Part shown: in pieces, positions 25,880-36,923 of the stretch
Numbering within the stretch: position 1 is the first letter of the stretch
Layout of the letters: each line of letters begins with the position of its first letter
Source: Phytophthora quininea
Taxonomy: Eukaryota > Oomycota > Peronosporomycetes > Peronosporales > Peronosporaceae
Direction of reading: 5' to 3'
Assembly: GCA_011947345.1 (NCBI GenBank)
Contig: JAAVTG010000379.1
Coordinates: 62,001-126,000 of the forward strand
DNA: 64,000 nucleotides
Notes under the pieces: generated by a model
What the model was told of the DNA's origin: nothing
Seen by the model: the letters and a program-made list of their open reading frames with translations, nothing else
Database searches by the model: none
Translations under genes and position numbers: made by a program

Positions 25880-27751
25880 CTAGTTCTTGGCTTTTGCGAG
25901 TCGTGCGGCAGCGCTTGAGCCAGATCGCGGCAGCCAAATCTTGACAGTATTGTCAGCCGAAGCAGAGGCCAAAATGGGCTCTGTCGGGTGGAAATCGACG
26001 CAGTAAACGCGGTCGTTATGTGCATCGATCTTCTGCACAAGCGTTTGCATCTGCTTGGGAGTGCCGTTCGATTTGCTAGCCCCGTTGGTATCCGTAGAAT
26101 GTTTGAACGGTAAGACTTCGTGGAGATAGATGTGGCGGTCCGCACTTCCGGTGGCAAGGAGGAGTGTATCACGAGATGAATCCATGGAGCCGCGCTCGCC
26201 ACTTGGGTCCGTGAAATCCTCTCCATCGCCATCAGTGAGCTTGCGTCTCGATCCGGACCCAGCACCTCCTCCCAATCCACCTCCAAGTCGGCTTCGAGGC
26301 GGCAATGCGAGTTTGTATTTGTATCCATCACCACGGAAGAAGGAGCTCTTGATGGGCCAGTTCTTGTTCTTGTGACCCAACACTGAAGTGACCAGCTGTA
26401 GCTGATCACCATCACGTGTGTCCGTGCTGCCTGCAGCACCACGCCTACTGCCGCGAGAGCTAATGAGTTTTGATCGCCGGTCGTATACACGCAGCACGTT
26501 GTCATAGCTATTCACGCCAAGGAAGCGTCCATCGTCGCTGCCATCACTAGCAGGGGACGCATGCACATGCGAGATAGCGTGGTGAGCTGGGTCATTTAAC
26601 ACCGACAGCTCTTCCAGGCAGGTGTCCATGCGGATATCCCAGGTCTTCAACATCCCCTATAGTTGAAAGGAACACAATGAGCAACTTCGCAAAAACACCA
26701 GCTCCTCAGAATAATGTCAAACTATAGCAATACCTTGCTGTCTCCTGTAGTGACTGTCAGTCCATCATGCGAGACGTGCAGAGCGTTAACCATCGCGTCG
26801 TTTGTCCAAGTGCGGCACTCATCGGAGCGTGCGTCCACCATGTGCAGACAGCACTTGCTGGATCCCAAGAAGTACTGGTTGCTGTCTGCAAGATACAGCG
26901 ACCCCAATTCAGCCCTTCTCATCAGTTTAACCTCACAGCTTGCCATCCTCGTACCTGACATATTGAACGCGACGCACTGCACCAGTCCGTCCACTTCCTT
27001 GCTCGCCAGCAGTTGGCTCTTTTCGACGTCCCATAGTTTCACAGTATGATCGTACGAGCCCGACACGAGAGTGGCACTGTCCTCCGCCCAGCTGACATCA
27101 ATGACCAATTGCGAGTGTCTCGCCAGCGCCGCCAGTTGTGGCTGATTGAATTTGGTAGTCACGTCCCAGAGCATCACCTTACAGTCGAAGCTGCCGGACG
27201 CCAACAGCCGTCCGCATGGCGAGAACTTGGCTGTGTACACTGCTCCAGAATGTGCTCGTAGTGTGGACTTGTGCATCAGCACGCGGGCGTCTCCATCTCC
27301 GTCTGCGTCGTAGAGCTCTCCCTTGGGGCCCAAAATGGACCCAGTACTGCCATGAGCTCGACGGAACGACGACTCGGCAGCGGCTTCGGCACTTGATGCG
27401 GAGCTGCCAGTAGCTCAGCGACTGAGAAAGGCTCAGCAGCGCCAGCGCGGGTCGAGGACGACGGCGCATGGGCAGAGTCCAACCTAATTCACATGGACAC
27501 TTTTGGTGAGGCACTTCAACTATACGTCAACTATACGTTAGTCGGGTTTACTTGAGGGTGAGCTCGTATACCGATCGCTTGAGGTCGTGGTTCTCTCGGT
27601 CCAGCTTCTCCACGTTGGTCTTGAGCACCTTGTTCTCCTTGACTAGCAACTGCGTGGGCATACAGGTTAGAGCAATGATAGGTGGCTGTGCCTGCACTCC
27701 TGCTAGCACTCTCACCTCATACTGCGCACGCAGATGCGCCTCAGACGCCAT
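25880..27751 (-). CDS. WD40-repeat protein with N-terminal coiled coil
   Basis: ATG is at 27751. Two short exons (27751-27716 and 27649-27552) encode a heptad-like Leu/Glu/Lys coil starting MASEAHLRAQYE. They join through introns 27650-27715 and 27484-27551 to a Ser/Ala-rich linker (one missing base near 27405) and then to WD repeats. These include GHxxx-type repeats ending SGSFDCKVMLWD, SGSYDHTVKLWD, TWDIR, ATGSADRHIYLHE and ASASADNTVKIW. A further intron is 26657-26734. About seven blades are visible, forming one propeller, with a Gly/Arg-rich insertion near 26230-26330. WD propellers act as protein-interaction scaffolds. The last blades recall histone-methyltransferase/COMPASS-type and spliceosomal WD proteins, but I cannot assign an orthologue. 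It is convergent with the giant gene, 245 bp apart. Confidence 0.8.
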
Positions 27752-27804
27752 CGCAGGCCAGCGCAAGATGTAACGAATATACACTATACGGATATGAATC
27801 AAAG

Positions 27805-27831
27805 TGTAGCCATGCATGTGAGATGGCTACA
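27805..27831. repeat. Short inverted repeat (9-bp stem, 9-base loop)
   Basis: TGTAGCCAT and its reverse complement ATGGCTACA flank the loop GCATGTGAG in the 110-bp space between the WD40 gene start and the aldo-keto reductase remnant. It could be a protein-binding site or chance; no function is claimed. Confidence 0.45.
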
Positions 27832-27861
27832 TGATAGGCAATTCTTGTCGTTCATGCTGCC

Positions 27862-28240
27862 TTGGCAAAATGTAAATTGGATCCCTGGTACAAGTTCGTC
27901 GACCTGTACAGGAAGTACAAGTTTGAGCTCTCGACGTTTTCGCCATTGGCGTATGGCACACTGACCGACAAGTACAGCGCTGGCAAACCCGACGGATCGA
28001 GATACGCGTCACCGATGTTCCAGAAGGGTAGCCCGTTTGCCAACGGGTTTGAAGAGCGCGTGGAGAAGGCGGATAAGCTCAAACCGATCGCCGAGGAGGT
28101 CGGCTGCTCTCTAGCGCAGTTGGCGCTTGCGTGGGCAGTCTCGAACGAGAACGTTTCCACCGTGCTGCTCGGTGCCCAAGGCATTGGAGTTCGTGGCGTG
28201 TCGATCTCCGTCTCCGTTTTTCCTGTGAGATTATCAGATG
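27862..28240 (+). pseudogene. C-terminal remnant of an aldo-keto reductase (Kv-beta/YajO-like)
   Basis: The open frame carries the C-terminal AKR signature: LSTFSPLAYGTLTDKY, then a helix ([19 protein letters not shown]), then [19 protein letters not shown]. These match the SPLA-G-LTGKY and QLALAW...VLLGA segments that bind NADPH in the potassium-channel beta/AKR family. The N-terminal two thirds, with the catalytic Asp-Tyr-Lys-His residues, is absent, and the upstream space is taken by the WD40 gene. After VLLGA the sequence loses similarity, then resembles an AKR final helix (near 28235-28290) in another frame, running up to the pdxT start. It is probably a rearrangement remnant. A gene with a hidden upstream exon is less likely. 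Confidence 0.65.
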
Positions 28241-28304
28241 TCATTCATTGGACAAAATTAAAAAGGAGTTGGCCTCTGACGCGCACAAGACAATTCGCAG
28301 CACG

Positions 28305-28975
28305 ATGACAGCCACCAAGACCGTAACAGTTGGGGTGCTGGCGCTGCAGGGCGCCTTCGAGGAGCACATGGCGATGCTGGACGCTCTGCAGCTCACCACT
28401 GCTGACGGCACCTCGTTGCGCGTTTCGTCCGTGGCCATCCGCCTGCCCGAACAGATGCAGAACGTGGATGCGCTGGTGCTTCCCGGCGGTGAGAGCACGA
28501 CGATCGGCAAGGTGGCGACGCGCTGGGGCCTCGTGGAGCCGCTCAAGAAATGGGTGCAGGATAAGCGGCCAATCTGGGGTACCTGTGCTGGGATGATCAT
28601 GCTGTCCGAATCGGCCAAGCACGCCGAGGAGGGCGGCCAGACGCTGCTGGGCGGGCTGGACGTGCAGGTGTCGCGCAACTTCTTCGGCGCTCAAGTGCGC
28701 AGCTTCGAGATGCTGGTTGCTGGCCCTCCGGGCTTTGACAGCGAGCCGTACAATGCGGTGTTCATCCGAGCACCAGCTATCATCTCTGTGGGGAAGAGAT
28801 CGAGGTGCTCTCGCGTGTGGAGAACGCCAAGCCAGCCGACGGCTCTGATCCCGTGGACGTCATCATCGCTGCTCGCAAGGAAAACATCTTGGTCACGGCC
28901 TTCCACCCGGAGATCACGGACGACTCGCGCTGGCACCAGTACTTCATCCAGAGCGTCGTGCTGCCGCGGCTGTAG
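28305..28975 (+). CDS. pdxT: Pyridoxal 5'-phosphate synthase glutaminase subunit (PdxT/PDX2/SNO)
   Basis: This is the glutaminase of the DXP-independent vitamin B6 pathway. It hydrolyses glutamine and passes ammonia to the PdxS/PDX1 synthase, probably in the cytosol. Start ATG 28305 gives the family's N-terminus [13 protein letters not shown]. Next come the LPGGEST loop (near 28480), the nucleophile Cys in GTCAGMI (near 28580) and the catalytic His-Glu pair in [10 protein letters not shown] (near 28900). Length is about 223 residues, typical once one missing G in GGGG 28790-28793 is allowed. Without it the last third reads out of frame and loses the His-Glu. No PdxS gene is seen nearby. A frame continuing from the upstream AKR remnant is open into this gene. 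Confidence 0.92.
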
Positions 28976-29319
28976 ATGAAAGCTTCCGGACTTGTGAAAA
29001 TAGAAGATCAGCAGCAGGGACTCCGGGCACAAGGGTGATAGATTTTTGGATGATAGTACGTGGCATCACAAGCTCTTGACAACCCGCCAGCCTAGCTTTC
29101 GTTCGTTTACACCGTTGCCTGGCGTTGCTTTCTGTTCGAGCTTGCTGCCAAATGCTTAGCAGGCCTAAACTCTAGAGCAGGAAAAATGAGTAGCAGAAAT
29201 GAGATGGCGGAGTAGCGCGCCTCCTGTCAAGGCGCTCAAAGCACAAGACAGCCGAAAAGGAATTGAGAGGAACAACGTGCCTCTACGCATCCTCACGTAA
29301 CAGAGCGTTCCTACACTGT
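28976..29319. other. Intergenic, convergent 3' ends
   Basis: This is 344 bases between the stops of pdxT (+) and the PP2A subunit (-). It holds the 3' untranslated parts of both genes. I recognise no gene or repeat. Confidence 0.6.
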
Positions 29320-31476
29320 CTAGCCCTGGACCGCTTCCAGCGCGATACTCGAGTAATACTTCACGTCCATGTCCGAGTCGCTGACGAGTTCCGTCAAGCA
29401 GGGTCTGCAATATAAAGAGGAGCGTCAGTGCTACTATCGCTATACCAACAAACCCCGTAAATGAGGTACGCACCGAACTTGGCCTGCAATAACGGAGGCA
29501 TCGGCGAATTTACACAGCTTCTCTAAGGTCATGGAGGCGACAAATCTAACGTTGGGGATCTTGTCGTGTGCGCCGCGGATCGCCAGCGTCATCAGCTGGG
29601 ACAAGAGGTCGCTGGACACCTTCTCGATCGCCATCTGCCTCAGCGCGTGGAGAACGTTCACGCGCTCCTGGTAAATGACCGACTTGTCGAAGATCTGGTT
29701 CAGTCGCGGCATAATGCTCTGAATGATGTAGTCGCTGCCCAGGGACTCTAGAAGCTGCGGCAGGATCTTGGTGGCGCTGAGACGAACCTCGCCGACCATG
29801 TCCGTGAAGGCACTCACGTAAATCTCCAACAAGTGCTCCTGGAAGTATTGGCCGCCGAGACTACCAGCAAGAGCGGGAATCGATAGGATCACGGCCTCAC
29901 GCACACGCCACTGCAAATCACGCGCCAAGTCGGCGATCGCTGGCAGCAGAACCGATTCGAAAGACGACATCCACTGAGCCAACAGCTCCATACGCTTGAG
30001 GATGTTGAGTCGAACGTCGACAACCTCGTCACGCAGGAACAGCAGCAGCAACGGGGCCAGTGCAGATTTGGAGGTAGCTTCTCCCAGCTTTGGCGCTAGC
30101 TCCATGCATGCAATAGAGACAGCAGCTAAATATCATCAAAAGCAGTTAGCACACGCTGCAATAAAGGGATAAACCGCAACCACAAACGTACTGCGAACAT
30201 TGGGCGCTGTGTCCTGCGAAAGAGCCGACAGAAGCGGAAGGATCTCGCTTGAAAAGAGTTCGTTCTTGATAATTGAGATGTAGCCCGACAGATTCTTCGC
30301 CGCCGCAGCACGCACCTCAGCCTCCGCGTCCTAGTTCCCATTAGTTGCAGAAACATAAAGTGTCAGTTACTGGTCCAAGGTATGTCATCGTCGTCGCAGT
30401 CGTTCTCCCCTACCTGCAAAAGGTTGCTGAAGCAGCCCAAGAGTTCGGATTCCGTAATCTGCTGACCCATAGCACGAGACAGCGGGAAAAAGTCCTTGGC
30501 AATGCTAAAGCGTACTCGCCACGAGCGGTCCTCCACGGACGAGCGCACGATGGGGAGCACATGGAGCGAGTTCTCTTCTTGAGAAAGCAAATCCGCGATC
30601 GCAGCCGAGTTCTCAATCGCCAGTAGACGCACACTGTCCTGATCGTCCGCCGTCAGTGCGCGGAACAGGGGCAGGATCAAGCTTGCAATGTGCTCTTTCT
30701 CCATCGCCGCAGCGAATTTGCCAATGTTGCTGGCAGCTGCACGACGCACCATGGGCGTGTCGTCGTTGCACATCACCTGGTAGAAACTGATGCCACGTAT
30801 TAGTCCAACCTTAGAAAAAGTATCTTCAAACCAACAAGACGTACTCGCGCAGCTCCTTCTTGCGTCCAGCGTCCGCTAGTTTGGCGTAGATGGGGGCGAA
30901 CAGCGAGCACACAGACACACGGGACGTGAACCAGTCGCCTTCCGCCAGGCGCTTGGCCAGCGGCACCATTACGTCGCCCACGTTGGGCACCACCGCCGCC
31001 ACTTTCTGCAGCGAGTCGACAGCGCGGTCGCGCACCACCGTCTCCTCCACACCGGCAAGCACCTCCAGGGGCTCCACAAGAGCCGAAGCGCTGTCCGCGC
31101 CGCCCACCAGGTCGATGAAGCTGCCCAGTTCCTCAGCAAGAGCCACCAGCACTTCGTCCTCGTCCTCCGTCGCTTCTGTGTCGTCAGCAATATAGATTCT
31201 CTAATCAAAAGGATTATAACAGAAGATTTTAGAAGATATGGAACGCACCACGCAGGAACGGCAGCAGGTCAGAGCGCGTGCGGTCGGGGCCTAGGGCCTG
31301 CGCCACAGTGCGTAGTCTGCGCATGGCCTTGATACGCGTCTCCACTTCGTCGCTCTTGAGCTCCTCCGTGAGCAGCGTCATGGGGTACACCTCGTCCTCT
31401 GCACGCATGAAAACGGTAAGAACCAGTCAATACGACGGTTTTTATGGCAGGGGAAATGCACAAGCAGCGTACCCAT
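29320..31476 (-). CDS. Serine/threonine phosphatase PP2A 65-kDa scaffold subunit A
   Basis: This HEAT-repeat scaffold holds the PP2A catalytic subunit and a variable B subunit. Exons can be rebuilt: ATGG (31476-31473), intron 31399-31472, MEDEVYPMTLLTEELKSDEV onward, an intron near 31201-31248, then introns 30787-30844, 30331-30413, 30126-30191 and 29405-29473, ending at TAG 29322-29320. Diagnostic stretches are RTRSDLLPFL, DEDEVLVALAEELG, CNDDTPMVRRAAASNIG, DSVRLLAIE, SWRVRFSIAKDF, AEVRAAAAKNL and CLTELVSDSDMDVKYY. The total is about 586 residues, the normal length for a 15-HEAT-repeat A subunit. The intron near 31201-31248 joins one base out of phase as written, probably a sequence error. 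Its start faces the DUF2009 gene across 301 bp. Confidence 0.93.
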
Positions 31477-31777
31477 TGCGGGTTGGTTGTGCAGAGGAAG
31501 AGGCGAGGTCTCGGTCGGGTGTGGGGGCTGCCGCAGGGTACGAAGCGCGAGGGGCCTGCGTGCGTCTTCGCGGTCGGTCGCTGGCTGCGGGGTTCCTTCC
31601 GCTAGACAGTCAGTCCTTTGGTGCTGCAAGGGGAGGGATTCGACCGGATAATGCGTATCCGGACATACAAAAGCGTAGATAAGCGTATAGTATGCGAAGT
31701 AGAAGGGTTTATGCTAGCCAATGGAAATCTGTGTTGTGCGACGCGAGCCATTTGGTGCCACTTGAAACTCCCTGACC
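31477..31777. promoter_or_regulatory. Divergent promoter region, PP2A-A and B-box/DUF2009 genes
   Basis: The start codons of two outward-facing genes are only 301 bp apart, so both promoters must lie here or overlap. I do not see a convincing oomycete Inr (YCAYTYY) plus flanking element next to either start. The functional assignment is inferred from position only. Confidence 0.4.
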
Positions 31778-33525
31778 ATGGGTCCGCTCATGTGCGTCGA
31801 GTGCGAGGACACGGCGGCCTCCGTGCGCTGCGAGGACTGCGAGGACGTCTACTGCCCTTTGTGCTTCGAGGCACAGCACCACGCCGGCTCGCGTCTGCGC
31901 CACAGCAAGACGGAGCTCGAGTCTGCCGCTCCCAGCGTCTCTGTGCCTCCTCCAGCGCCTTCAGTGTCGCCTGTCAAGCCGATAGCCAATGCAAATGTAG
32001 AGGAATCTCCAGCTCCTTCTCCATCTCCGCTCTATAAAACCCCTGGAGGCCTCCGAAGCTCCGGTCGTCACCAGCGACTCGGAAGGGGACGACGAGTTGA
32101 TGCAGGAGATCGAAGCGGAGCCCTCGGCGCTCATGAAGGAGGCGGCTTTCATTCCTCTGCGGCTGGACGAGCAGGAGCGCGCGCTGTTCAACCTGCTGGA
32201 CGCAGCGCTTAACGTGAGCGAGTACACGGACAAGGTGGACGTGCTGTCGTACCGCTCTCCAGTGAAGCGTGTGATCCACGAGCTGAACGAGACGTTCGGC
32301 GTGCTGTCAGGTCTGATGATCGCCAATGACTTTAGACAGGGACGCAGACTCGTGCAGGACAAGCAGTTCAAGGACAACGAAGACTTCTTCCGAGAGGTCT
32401 TTGAGATCGGACGTCGCTACAAGATCATGAATCCGGAGCGGATGCGAAACAACTACGGCAAGATGATCTATCTACTGCAAGATGCAAACCTACGTGAGAT
32501 CCGCAGCTACCTTGGGTTTTCTTGTGTGGGGCCGATCAAGACGGTCGCGGCGCTATTGGAGGAGCGGCATGCGCTGGAGATGCTGCGAGATAGTCGATGT
32601 GAGACTGCCACGGCGGTGGCTGTAGCGGACCCTGAACTGGTTGTGGACCCGCAAGCTATGCAGCGTTTTACGAACGCAAAACAAGCGGCAATTGAGGAGC
32701 TGGTGCGAGATTACTCGTCGGCTTCGCTGTCTGGCGATGAGATTCGACTGTGTTTGGCATCGATCGCTGACAGCCAAAGCTATTTGGCGTCGAACCGCTC
32801 GCCTATCACTCGAATGATCGAATATCTTGAGAAGTACTTTAAGCCAGAGAAGGCTGAAGCAGGACTAAGCCTCGAGATCCGCGCTGGTAAGAACGGAGCT
32901 CGACTCAGTCACAGCCACGGCAGCCAGTACGAGTACGTGTTGCAGTCACTACTGCTGTGGCAGAATATTACGACATCGATGCTGCGTCTGTGGTGGGCTG
33001 TGGAAGACGATTTACTAGGCGGCAACATGTATCGCCTGCGTGACACTGGCCAGGGCCTCAACCGCATGCAGCACGCCCCAGAGACGTCTCACTTAGTGCA
33101 TTCGATCCTGCACCGCACGCAAAGTTGCGTCCCCGCTGGGTGGGATCGTCGGTGGTGCATCTCGGAGACCACAACGTGCCCAATGCGCTCATGTTCATCG
33201 ACAAGTACACGCAGATTTCGCGCATCCTGAGCCCGATTGTGAACACTGTGCACGACATCCCCGCGCTCGCAGCACAGCCCAACACGCGCACGTACATTGT
33301 GGACAGCTTTGGCGGCGCCGAGGCACTGCAGAAGCACATTCTGTGCGACTTTTTCAAGCACGGCTTCGACGGCAGCGGTGCAGACAACTTCTTCGACGCC
33401 GGCTCGTGTATCGACGGTCGTCTCACTAGTGCCTGGAACTGGTGCTCCCGGATAGAGAAAAGACCTTCTTTCACGTGTTCCTCATGGCAGGCTTCGTTGG
33501 CTTTGACGGTCATTTTGAGAAATAG
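31778..33525 (+). CDS. B-box zinc finger plus DUF2009 (UPF0652-type) protein
   Basis: ATG 31778 begins a B-box-like zinc module (CVECEDTAASVRCEDCEDVYCPLCF, then H-H-A and R-H-S-K; Cys/His spaced C-x2-C...C-x2-C-x4-C-x2-C...H). A Pro/Ser-rich linker follows, then the DUF2009 domain from about 32100 to the end, with the strongly conserved block QTRTYIVDSFGG-like (NTRTYIVDSFGGAEAL) and CIDGRLTSAWNWC. The frame needs one base removed near AAAA 32035, one added at AAA 33121-33123 and one added at AAAA 33458-33461. The protein then ends FVGFDGHFEK at TAG 33523-33525. This combined architecture is known as an uncharacterised eukaryotic family. Function is unknown; the B-box suggests a ubiquitin-linked or scaffolding role (inference). 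Confidence 0.85.
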
Positions 33526-33752
33526 GCAGAGCACGAGAAATACAAATCGGTCCGAGCCTGTTTCACGTTCCGCAGCTAACCATCCGTGGATTCATCTCAG
33601 CAACACGAGAGCAAAATGCACATGCCTAACAACTCACTTTAATATTTATTTGCCCCACTAGTTGGAAGCGCCTACTACCTCGAGCGACGTCGCGCGTACT
33701 CATTAAATCTACTTGTCTTTCCAGGGACTCTAGGCGGAAAGAGGAGAAAGCC

Positions 33753-34591
33753 TTATAAGGTGTGGAAACTGCCCTGCTGCGGAGCGCCGCTAGCATATCC
33801 GTGGGCGTCCGTCGCCATGGGCGAGGACGTCGATGGATACTGTTGCTGATAGTAAGCGGGGTCCTGCTGGTGGTGGTTCCACGCCGAAAGCTCCATCGAC
33901 TTGTGCTCCGACGCAGCGACGTCGACCGGATGATGAAAGTACATTTGCTGCTCATTGCTGTAGACAACATCTCCAGGTCGCGTGGCCACTTCTCCGTCGT
34001 GAACTTGCCCGCCGTTGGTAAAGTGCGCAACGTGTTCCAGCACCGGCTCAATATCGGACAGCAAGTGCTCCAGATAACGATCATCGTGAGCGTGGACGTC
34101 GTGCAAGTGTTGGTTGTGGTCGACGAACTGCTCCGTCTTGATGGGCAAGTTGTCCTCGCTCTTCTTGTCGTCGTCGTCGCCCATTTCCTCCTCAATGTTG
34201 TCCATGATGCTGAGCTTGGCGATTTCGCTGCCGTATTCCGTCGGCGACATTGGCGGCGACGTCGACGCGTTGCTGCTGGCGTCTGGCGCGGTGACGGCCG
34301 TGGTGCTGGAGTTGCTGCTGTTACTGCTGACCGAGTCGCTGCGTACGCGGCGCTTCCAGCGGTTGAGCTTCTGGCGCAGCTTCTGCGCATGGGTCATGGC
34401 CTGGCGAGTGGACTTGGAGCCCACGTAGGCGGCGATGGCGGTCCACGGCCCTGCGGGAAGCGCTGGATGGCCTCCCAGAAGCGGCGCTGCTCGGCGGGCG
34501 ACCAGGCGTGCTCGCCGGGCTTGGGCACGGTGAACTGCGTGGGCACGAGCTTCGCCTGGTGCAGCTCGCTCATGACCTTGGGCGAGATCAT
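33753..34591 (-). CDS. Single-repeat Myb-like transcription factor (SHAQKYF-type variant) 1
   Basis: ATG 34591 (MISPKVMSELHQ) precedes the Myb repeat, which starts with the first Trp in AWSPAEQRRFWEAI. After RFPQG it continues in another frame as PW-TAIAAYVGSKSTRQAMT and ends THAQKLRQKLNRWKRR. The THAQK motif is the variant of the plant SHAQKYF signature common in oomycete Myb proteins. The rest is an Asn/Ser/Asp-rich, acidic, low-complexity tail with a His-rich segment, likely the activation region. The frame is restored by one extra base in the run at 34447-34451. It is presumably a nuclear DNA-binding regulator; target genes are unknown. The paralogue at 37714-38594 has the same layout. 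Confidence 0.82.
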
Positions 34592-35844
34592 GGCGGATCG
34601 ATGGACGAGTGCAAGGCGGCCACTAGCGAAATGTTAAATCGACGCGGCTTGGCGGCGGCAGCGCGTTTCGTGCAATGACCGAGGTCTCGCCACTGGGGCC
34701 CGAGGCATGGCTGCTGCAGTCGGTTTGTCCGTGGATCTTGTCGATTGCAAGCGGATCGACTGGCCGCCATGAACGTCTCCTCAAGAGACGGAGCGGTGTT
34801 GACCATCACACCAATTTCGCTCGATCTCTGACACTAAATTTAAAATTTTTGCACACGACGGAACGACGCGGCTTTTGGCTCGGAAAATCAAGGCAAGTTG
34901 TGCACTCGTCCGGCTTTCCAAACACATCGCGCGAGCATCGATTAACGCAAGAATGGCACTCGAGGAGCTCGTGCATGCTCGGGGCAGATATGCCTGCAAA
35001 ATTTAGCGGATCGCGGGGATCAACCGGCTATCAGTTTGTCCCCATAAACGGTATACTGTACCGTATGCACAAGCGTCGATGCTTGTCAAGTTCACAGGCA
35101 GCTACGCCACGATCTGCTGCGTGGTTTGCCGTTTGCTCTTCAGAGATGAATGCTCGTCGGGACTTGCGCGCAGTAGAGGGTGTGGTCGAGGCAATCCGGT
35201 CCTGCGTGGCATTCGTTACAGTGCAGACGATCTGCCCGAGGCGCGGTCAAACCGTCGAGCTGCGGTCCGAATCACGCTAAAATCGAAGTGCCATCTCCGG
35301 CTCGCGGAGCAGGACGGGGCTGTCAAACAGCAGAGACAGTCACGGCGTGCCTCCAAGCATGCTGCTGCTGCTGCGACGAGCCTCTCGGCGCGGTTATCAG
35401 ACGGCCGCTCTCTCGCCGGAGCGGCTGGATCGGACGCTGTTGACGCACTTTGCTCCACCACCAGCACGGCGTCCATGAACGTGACAGCGACATGTATCGA
35501 GAGACATACAGAAGGCGCTGCCCGCCGCGAAAGCCGGCGAGCGCTAAACCGTCTTTTGAGGATCCCCTGGTCGGCCTCGGTGATCATGCCAGTGGAGTCC
35601 TTCACGGGCAAGAGGAGACCTGCACTTTGCCTCTTATTCGACCGCCTGAAGTTCCAAGCGGCGCGAGTATCCACTGAAGTTTGATGACTCAGCGTGAAAC
35701 ATCACCCGAAAATCAACCAAAAGTTCATCCACCACCACCTTCACCACCGGTGGTGAAGGTCTCTTCGTCGCAGCAAGATGAAGCCATTTCCAGCGGGCAT
35801 ACGGTTGCGCGGTAATTCAGCATGAATTTTCGCCGCACTCGCCT
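34592..35844. other. Intergenic region between Myb 1 and the F-box gene
   Basis: This is a 1.25-kb divergent spacer. Open frames of about 200 codons occur on both strands but overlap each other, lack recognisable motifs and are Arg/Ser/Cys-rich as expected for GC-rich noncoding DNA, so none is called. A perfect 24-bp palindrome lies at 35737-35760. Confidence 0.5.
35737..35760. repeat. Perfect 24-bp palindrome upstream of the F-box gene
   Basis: ACCTTCACCACC is followed immediately by its exact reverse complement with no spacer. The flanking bases (C and C) do not extend the symmetry. The centre is about 97 bp upstream of the F-box ATG. Such a site could bind a dimeric regulator or form a cruciform; this is inference. 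Confidence 0.8.
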
Positions 35845-36923
35845 ATGTTCCAGCTGTGCGTCAGCACATCGGACGCTCAAATTTCGGTTTTCGACGCAGA
35901 TCCCACGGCGATGGCCGCTCCGGCGTCGTGGGCGGCGCTGCCCGACGACCTGCTGGACGCGATTGCTCGGGGCCTGCACGGCTTCGACCTGCTGCGGCTT
36001 TCCCAGGTGAATGGCCGCTGCTGGCGAACGCTCTCGCGCGCTGAACTCTACGCCGCTCGACTGTCACAGGTGCGCTACCAACGCGAGATCGACGGCAGCA
36101 ACAGGATTGTGGGGCTCGGCAAAGGCGCTTACGCGTCGGCCAGCTCGCTCCGGTTCGCTGGACAGCCGCACGCGTTGGAGACGCGGAAGCTGCCGCCAAG
36201 GAGCTTCGCGCCGGTGTACTCGCCCACGGACACGCTCTTTGGACTGTACGCCCGCGAAGAGGACACGACTCCAGGCTTCACGCTGGACGCGTGGTTCAGT
36301 CTATCATCGCCAGAACAAGGGTTTACCAGGGTGGGGTGCTGCTTGGACTGCAGGACGAAAAATGCCGACAGGAAGGCTGTCAGTGGCCCTACTTCCACTT
36401 CCAGGTCCTGCACGTGGATGCCGACTGCAACTTGTATTGCTCCGTGACGGCGGAGAAGCTTTGTATTGCCAAACAGTTGGAACCGGAGCGCTGGTATCAC
36501 GTTGCGTTGACGTTCCAGGGACGACTGCAGGAGATTTTCCTCAACGGAGAGCTGGTCGCCTCTCAGACCGACCAGGAACTGCAGCTTGAAAGTCTGCCGT
36601 TCTACTACGCGCAGGTCGGGGCAGGTTGCATCAGCGGTGACTCGATCGGCCCGCCCTGCGATTCGTACGCCGGCTGGTACGTTTTCCATGGCGTGATCGA
36701 CGATTTGCGCGTCTGGCACGAGGCGCTGCCCGCGCGCCAGATTGCCTCGCTTAGTCGTGACCGCGCCACTTTGCCGCGGCGTCCCGCGTTCTCTTTGAAG
36801 CAGGATGTCCCGGTCTGGATGGCGCGCGGCGTTCAGAAGGTGCGGTGCTCTCGGCCTCGCGAGCGGCACTGCGAAGTCGTCGCCGCTTGCAGACGCGCCG
36901 GAGACGCTGATGGTTGGGTCTAG
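35845..36923 (+). CDS. F-box protein with C-terminal LamG/concanavalin-like domain
   Basis: ATG 35845 is followed by an F-box at about residues 25-65 (WAALPDDLLDAIARGL, then LLRLSQVNGRCWRTL), the segment that binds SKP1. From about residue 130 the protein has a jelly-roll lectin/LamG-like pattern: FTLDAWFSL, then GGVLLGLQD, then WYHVALTFQG, EIFLNGELV and FHGVIDDLRVWHEAL, a typical concanavalin-like fold signature. One base must be added at TTT 36322-36324 to join the two halves. The combination suggests an SCF ubiquitin-ligase substrate receptor recognising a glycan or peptide through the LamG-like domain (inference). The stop at 36921 may be early, since the last 30 residues look like unrelated frame. 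Confidence 0.72.

Noticed and set aside
28131..28979. A long frame from 28131 as a fused AKR-PdxT protein
   Set aside because: The first 35 codons are an out-of-frame reading of the AKR remnant; ATG 28305 gives the normal PdxT N-terminus.
34675..35684. Open frames of about 150-200 codons on both strands between Myb 1 and the F-box gene
   Set aside because: They overlap each other on opposite strands, have no recognisable motif, and show composition expected of GC-rich noncoding DNA.
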